A DNA stretch of 64,000 nt from Calycina herbarum. Taxonomy: Eukaryota > Ascomycota > Leotiomycetes > Helotiales > Pezizellaceae. Shown here one piece after another: positions 60,711 to 64,000 of the stretch. Within the stretch, counting starts at the first letter, position 1. Each line of letters starts with the position of its first letter. The notes beneath the pieces are model-generated. The model saw nothing but the letters and a program-made list of their open reading frames with translations. It did no database searches and was not told where the DNA came from. The stretch covers positions 434,001-498,000 of the forward strand of contig LLEY01000026.1 in NCBI GenBank assembly GCA_001414485.1, in the 5' to 3' direction. A program made the translations under genes and the position numbers.

Positions 60711-61736
60711 ATGGCCGCAATTGCTTCAGCAAGATATGGCAAGGACAATGTCAGAGTCTACAAAGTTGAGAAGGATGCGGAGACAGGCGTGCAAACTGTC
60801 ACGGAGATGACTGTCTGCGTTCTACTTGAAGGTGCCATTGATGTATCGTAAGTAGGACAATTGCCCCTCAATTGCGAACCCCACTAACACAACTCTCCAG
60901 ATACACAAAGGCAGATAACAGCGTAGTCGTCGCAACCGATTCTATCAAGAACACCATCTACATCAAAGCCAAAGAGCACCCAGTCACTCCTCCAGAGCTA
61001 TACGCCAGCTACCTCGGAACCCACTTTATCGAAACCTACAAGCACATCCACACTGCCAACGTTCGCATCATTACACACAGATGGACAAGAATGACAATTG
61101 ATGGAAAGCCACACCCACACTCCTTCTACCGAGATGGTTCGGAAACCCGCAATGTTGAGGCTGTCATCAAGAAGGGCAAGCTGGATATTCGCAGTGGCAT
61201 CAATGGTCTGCTAGTCTTGAAGAGCACCGGTTCTCAATTCCATGGTTTCGTCCGGGATGAGTTTACCACTCTTCCCGAGGTTTGGGACCGTATCTTGAGT
61301 ACGGATGTGGATTGTGGATGGACCTGGAAGACCTTCCCTAGCTTGGATGCGGTTAAGGAAGCCACCCCCAAATTCAACAAGGCCTGGGAGGGAGCAAGAT
61401 CTATCACAATGAAGACATTCGCTGAGGAGGACAGCCCATCAGTACAAAACACCATGTACAAGATGTGCGAATCCATCTTGGAATTTGTCCCTGAGGTTGA
61501 GAACGTCGATTACAAGCTCCCAAACAAACACTAGTAAGTTTCTCTCTCTTCCTACCACCCCCTTTTCTCTTCTCACAAAACAAACACCAACAATTTCTAG
61601 CTTCGAAATCGATCTCAGCTGGCACAAGGATACCAAGAATACCGGGAAAGATGCTGAAGTATACGCACCACAATCCGGACCCAACGGACTTATCGAGGTC
61701 AAGGTTGCTCGCAAACCAGCTTCTCCTCGTCTCTAA
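60711..61736 (+). CDS. uaZ: Urate oxidase (uricase)
   Basis: Oxidises urate to 5-hydroxyisourate in purine breakdown, in peroxisomes. Three exons, 60711-60847, 60901-61533 and 61601-61736, encode 301 residues, almost exactly the family length. Both introns are GTAAGT..TAG/CAG, and both split codons restore conserved residues. The catalytic residues known from the Aspergillus enzyme fall at Lys11 and Thr58, and a conserved His is in LSWHKD. The family signature VLKSTGSQFHGF lies at about 151-162. PNKHYFEIDLSWHK spans the last junction. The protein ends SPRL. The final tripeptide PRL is a weak version of the peroxisomal signal SKL, so import may rely on an unusual signal. Upstream lie GATA motifs and a CGG-N6-CCG site. 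Confidence 0.96.
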
Positions 61737-62060
61737 GTTCAGTTCGCGAAATATATCCTCTGTACAGTATCACTCGTTAGGGGTTTGGGCTTTTTCTACG
61801 GAGTTTCTGTCTTTTTTTCACGAAATTACGAACTTTTGATAAAGTGGTGGATCCGGACCTACTACTTTTGTACATAACGTTTTGTTGAGCAGATGCCTGA
61901 TTCTAGAATACATGATATAAGATTTCTATGATTTTGTTTTTTTTTGATTGGTGATTTTCCTTCTTTCCTTTTCTCCTTTCCCCTTTCCTCTCCTCGTTAC
62001 TCAACCCCCCAATTGAGATTTCAAGAAAAATTAGTTACTTCACTCCTGTCCAATTGCACT
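61737..62060. other. Urate oxidase 3' region
   Basis: Probable 3' untranslated sequence followed by a T/C-rich tract (61930-62000). No gene. It ends at the 8-base target repeat of the hAT element. Confidence 0.5.
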
Positions 62061-62335
62061 CAGTGTGAGCAAGGAATACTCAGGTACTCAAGTAGCACTC
62101 TGAGTAGTGTAAGTAGAGTAGAGTAGAGTAGTTACTTATAACTACTTAAGTAGTACTCTAAGTAGTATACTATAAATAGAAATAAATAACTAAAGTATAA
62201 AGTAGTTATCTTTAAAGTCTATATCTTTATCTTTCTTCTCTCTCTTCTTTCTTTCTTCTTTAGTCTCTTCTTCTAGATAAATACCCTAGCTTTTTAGACT
62301 AATTATAGCCTCTATAGTCTCTTTAGAGAGCCTAT

Positions 62336-62581
62336 TGTGATGGCCAGCCATCGGAATTGCCGAGGTTACGTCACGGATATTGTTTCAGGAGGGTAAGAGT
62401 CGGATAGGTTTCGGACTTTGTTATTGTCCGACCTCTTGTACATAGATGCCCTTACTCTCTCTACTGGGAAGACCAATTTGGTCTTTTCCTTCGTATCAGA
62501 GCCTAGTATCCGGATATGTCATTCTATCGAACGCACTCCCATATGCCTCTTTTGTAGTAGTATCCGTTTCGTGCTGTTACA
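62336..62581 (+). repeat. Solo LTR of the Gypsy element 1 family, little mutated
   Basis: 246 bases from TGTGATGG to CTGTTACA, with near-perfect target repeats CCTAT (62331-62335) and CTTAT (62582-62586). It is colinear with 25143-25414 and with the LTRs at 4793-5075 and 7097-7379. It keeps C and G at many sites that are T or A in those copies, so it shows the ancestral state of the family. Confidence 0.85.
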
Positions 62582-62661
62582 CTTATTTCGTTGCTTTATA
62601 ACTATATTAGCTCTCTAACTAAATACTCTTTTACTAGGAGCTAAAGTAGCTAGAACTTATA

Positions 62662-63137
62662 CAGCGGGGGTTCGCAGATATTCGTACGCTCTCTTTTTTA
62701 CACCTAAAATCACTGAAATTCACCTTGTTTAAAACACTATTATAAAATAAACCCTAATTATTCCTTGAAAGTTTTTAAACTTATCTTTAGAAAAGTAAGA
62801 TATCTTTACTTCATACTCTTAGTTTTTCTTCTAAGCTAAGCCGATCCTGCTTTATTTAGGTTATAGTAAGAGGTGTCTAGAAAGTTACTAAATTTCACCC
62901 GATTTTGGTGTAATCTGGTGTTTTCCCGACTCTTCCTACTTTTGTACTATTATAACTTAAGACCTAGTACATATTTAGTGTATTTGTCTTTGAAGACTAC
63001 TATTTGAATACTCGAGATAATCTTAGTTCTTAATCTTAGATATCACTTACATATAAAGATAAATATATAAAACGTCTTTTTTAAGATGACTTTTGGTGTA
63101 AAAAGGGGGCCGTACGAATATCTGCGAACCCCTACTG
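62662..63137. mobile_element. Tc1/mariner-type MITE, 476 bases
   Basis: Inverted termini of about 40 bases begin CAGCGGGGGTTCGCAG and CAGTAGGGGTTCGCAG, both next to TA (62660-62661 and 63138-63139). No coding frame. The interior is AT-rich. The termini are well preserved compared with the surrounding hAT interior. Confidence 0.82.
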
Positions 63138-63587
63138 TAAATACTTCTAAGCTAATATAGACAAAGCCAGATAGTTAAGCTTATTAACTTTCTACTAAAT
63201 TAAAGGAGAGAACTTAATAAGTTAATTAGTATAGAAACTTAGTATATAAAATATATAGAGAGCTACTTACTTCTCTTTTAACACTCTTTTCTTCAAAGTA
63301 ATATTTATAAGGCTTATAAAGCTTATTATTAGTAATGTTACTAATTATATATACTAAGTACTTATATTTATTATTATATAATTAATAGCTAATTTAATAA
63401 GGCTATTATTTAAGAAGTTACGTAGTAAATAGAGTAGAAAGGGTATCTCGCTTAAGCTCCCGGCAGCTCCGGAACGCCACTCCGAGCCTCGTCCCGGCCC
63501 GGCCCGAATACTCAGAGTACTATGAGTAGAGTAGAGTAGTGGTTACTACTCTACTCTACTCTACTCATTTCTCACACTGATTGCACT

Positions 63588-64000
63588 CCAATTAAAATGA
63601 AATCAAAATGAATCCTCTCCTATGTTCTCTTTCCCTTGCCGTGCTTGAGGCTGCTCTCTGTGTGTTCTAGTTCTAAATTCCGGGGCTATCTTGAAGGAAT
63701 TGGAGACCTCTCTGGCGATACGACTAAATAACAATATTTTCTACCTTTTGACATGTTCATGTTAATCGTGTTATTATGCTGGTTCGTCGAGAGTTGAGCG
63801 CGTTTTCCTCTGGGAGAAATTATCCGAGAGTAAAACAGAGCGTGAATATACTTCTTCTACCCCACCTTATGCATTTCAATGTCGGAAGAGAGACTAAACA
63901 ACACCATCACCTACCTCTCTCGAGTTTTCATCGCACTTACTCGAACTCGAACTCGTGCTTGTTACGACTTACTCGTGACCTTCTTTGGCCTCCAAACAAG
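63588..64000. other. Ordinary intergenic DNA to the window end, no gene seen
   Basis: Normal composition. No frame or repeat end recognised. Confidence 0.4.

Larger units (their letters stand above)
62061..63579. mobile_element. Non-autonomous hAT-type element hosting a solo LTR and a MITE
   Basis: Inverted ends CAGTGTGAG, with perfect 8-base target repeats ATTGCACT at 62053-62060 and 63580-63587, the hallmark of the hAT superfamily. Just inside each end are dense GTAGA/GAGTA repeats (62090-62165 and 63495-63567), as expected of hAT subterminal transposase sites. The interior is AT-rich and RIP-like, with no transposase frame. Excluding the nested solo LTR (62336-62581) and MITE (62662-63137), about 790 bases belong to the element. 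Confidence 0.82.

Noticed and set aside
62090..62165. GTAGA repeats as telomeric or microsatellite DNA
   Set aside because: The mirrored copy at 63495-63567 and the 8-base target repeats show they are subterminal repeats of a hAT element.

Overview
The window looks like a chromosome segment of a filamentous ascomycete (Pezizomycotina). The genes carry short GT..AG introns of about 45-70 bases. Recognisable genes are an otubain, a HET/NB-ARC/TPR receptor, the TORC2 subunit Rictor and a fungal urate oxidase. The repeats are soaked in C-to-T and G-to-A change, as expected from repeat-induced point mutation (RIP). A leotiomycete is a guess; the sequence alone does not fix the class.

Layout. 1-9.1 kb is a RIP-degraded island: a minus-strand Tad1-type LINE broken by a pogo/Fot1-like transposon (1495-3354) and by a gag-only LTR element (4793-7379), followed by an internally deleted pogo copy (8016-9141). 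9.1-17.5 kb has more normal composition and holds one certain gene, an otubain-type deubiquitinase (14677-16555, four exons), behind about 4 kb with no convincing coding sequence. A third pogo-like element lies at 17676-19527. From 19.9 to 49.8 kb is a nested block. Its shell is a pair of pogo-style inverted termini (19892 and 49777, both beside TA) around a HET-NB-ARC-TPR pseudogene. A Tc1/mariner element (24476-49354) sits in the promoter of that gene and has itself been opened three times. The insertions are a Gypsy element at 24842-40289 that hosts two further Gypsy elements, a Gypsy element at 40432-48331 that hosts a fourth pogo-like element, and a young solo LTR at 48943-49210. Once the insertions are removed, the Tc1 element is 1,248 bases and reads in one frame.

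From 50 kb the DNA is genic: a possible short gene (50179-50442), an intron-bearing tRNA-Asn(GTT), a C2H2 zinc-finger gene, Rictor (54533-58592, minus) and urate oxidase (60711-61736, plus). The last two are divergent over a 2.1 kb spacer. The right end carries a non-autonomous hAT element with perfect 8-base target duplications (62061-63579), itself hosting a solo LTR and a small Tc1/mariner-type MITE.

The most interesting points are two. First, the receptor gene appears to be cargo of a roughly 5 kb pogo-like element. Second, all the pogo-like termini here share one rigid design: a 13-base cap beginning ACGT, a 10-base box, a 7-base spacer, then the same box again (17-base period). The box sequence differs in each family. 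The functional genes do not form a pathway; they share a neighbourhood between repeat islands.
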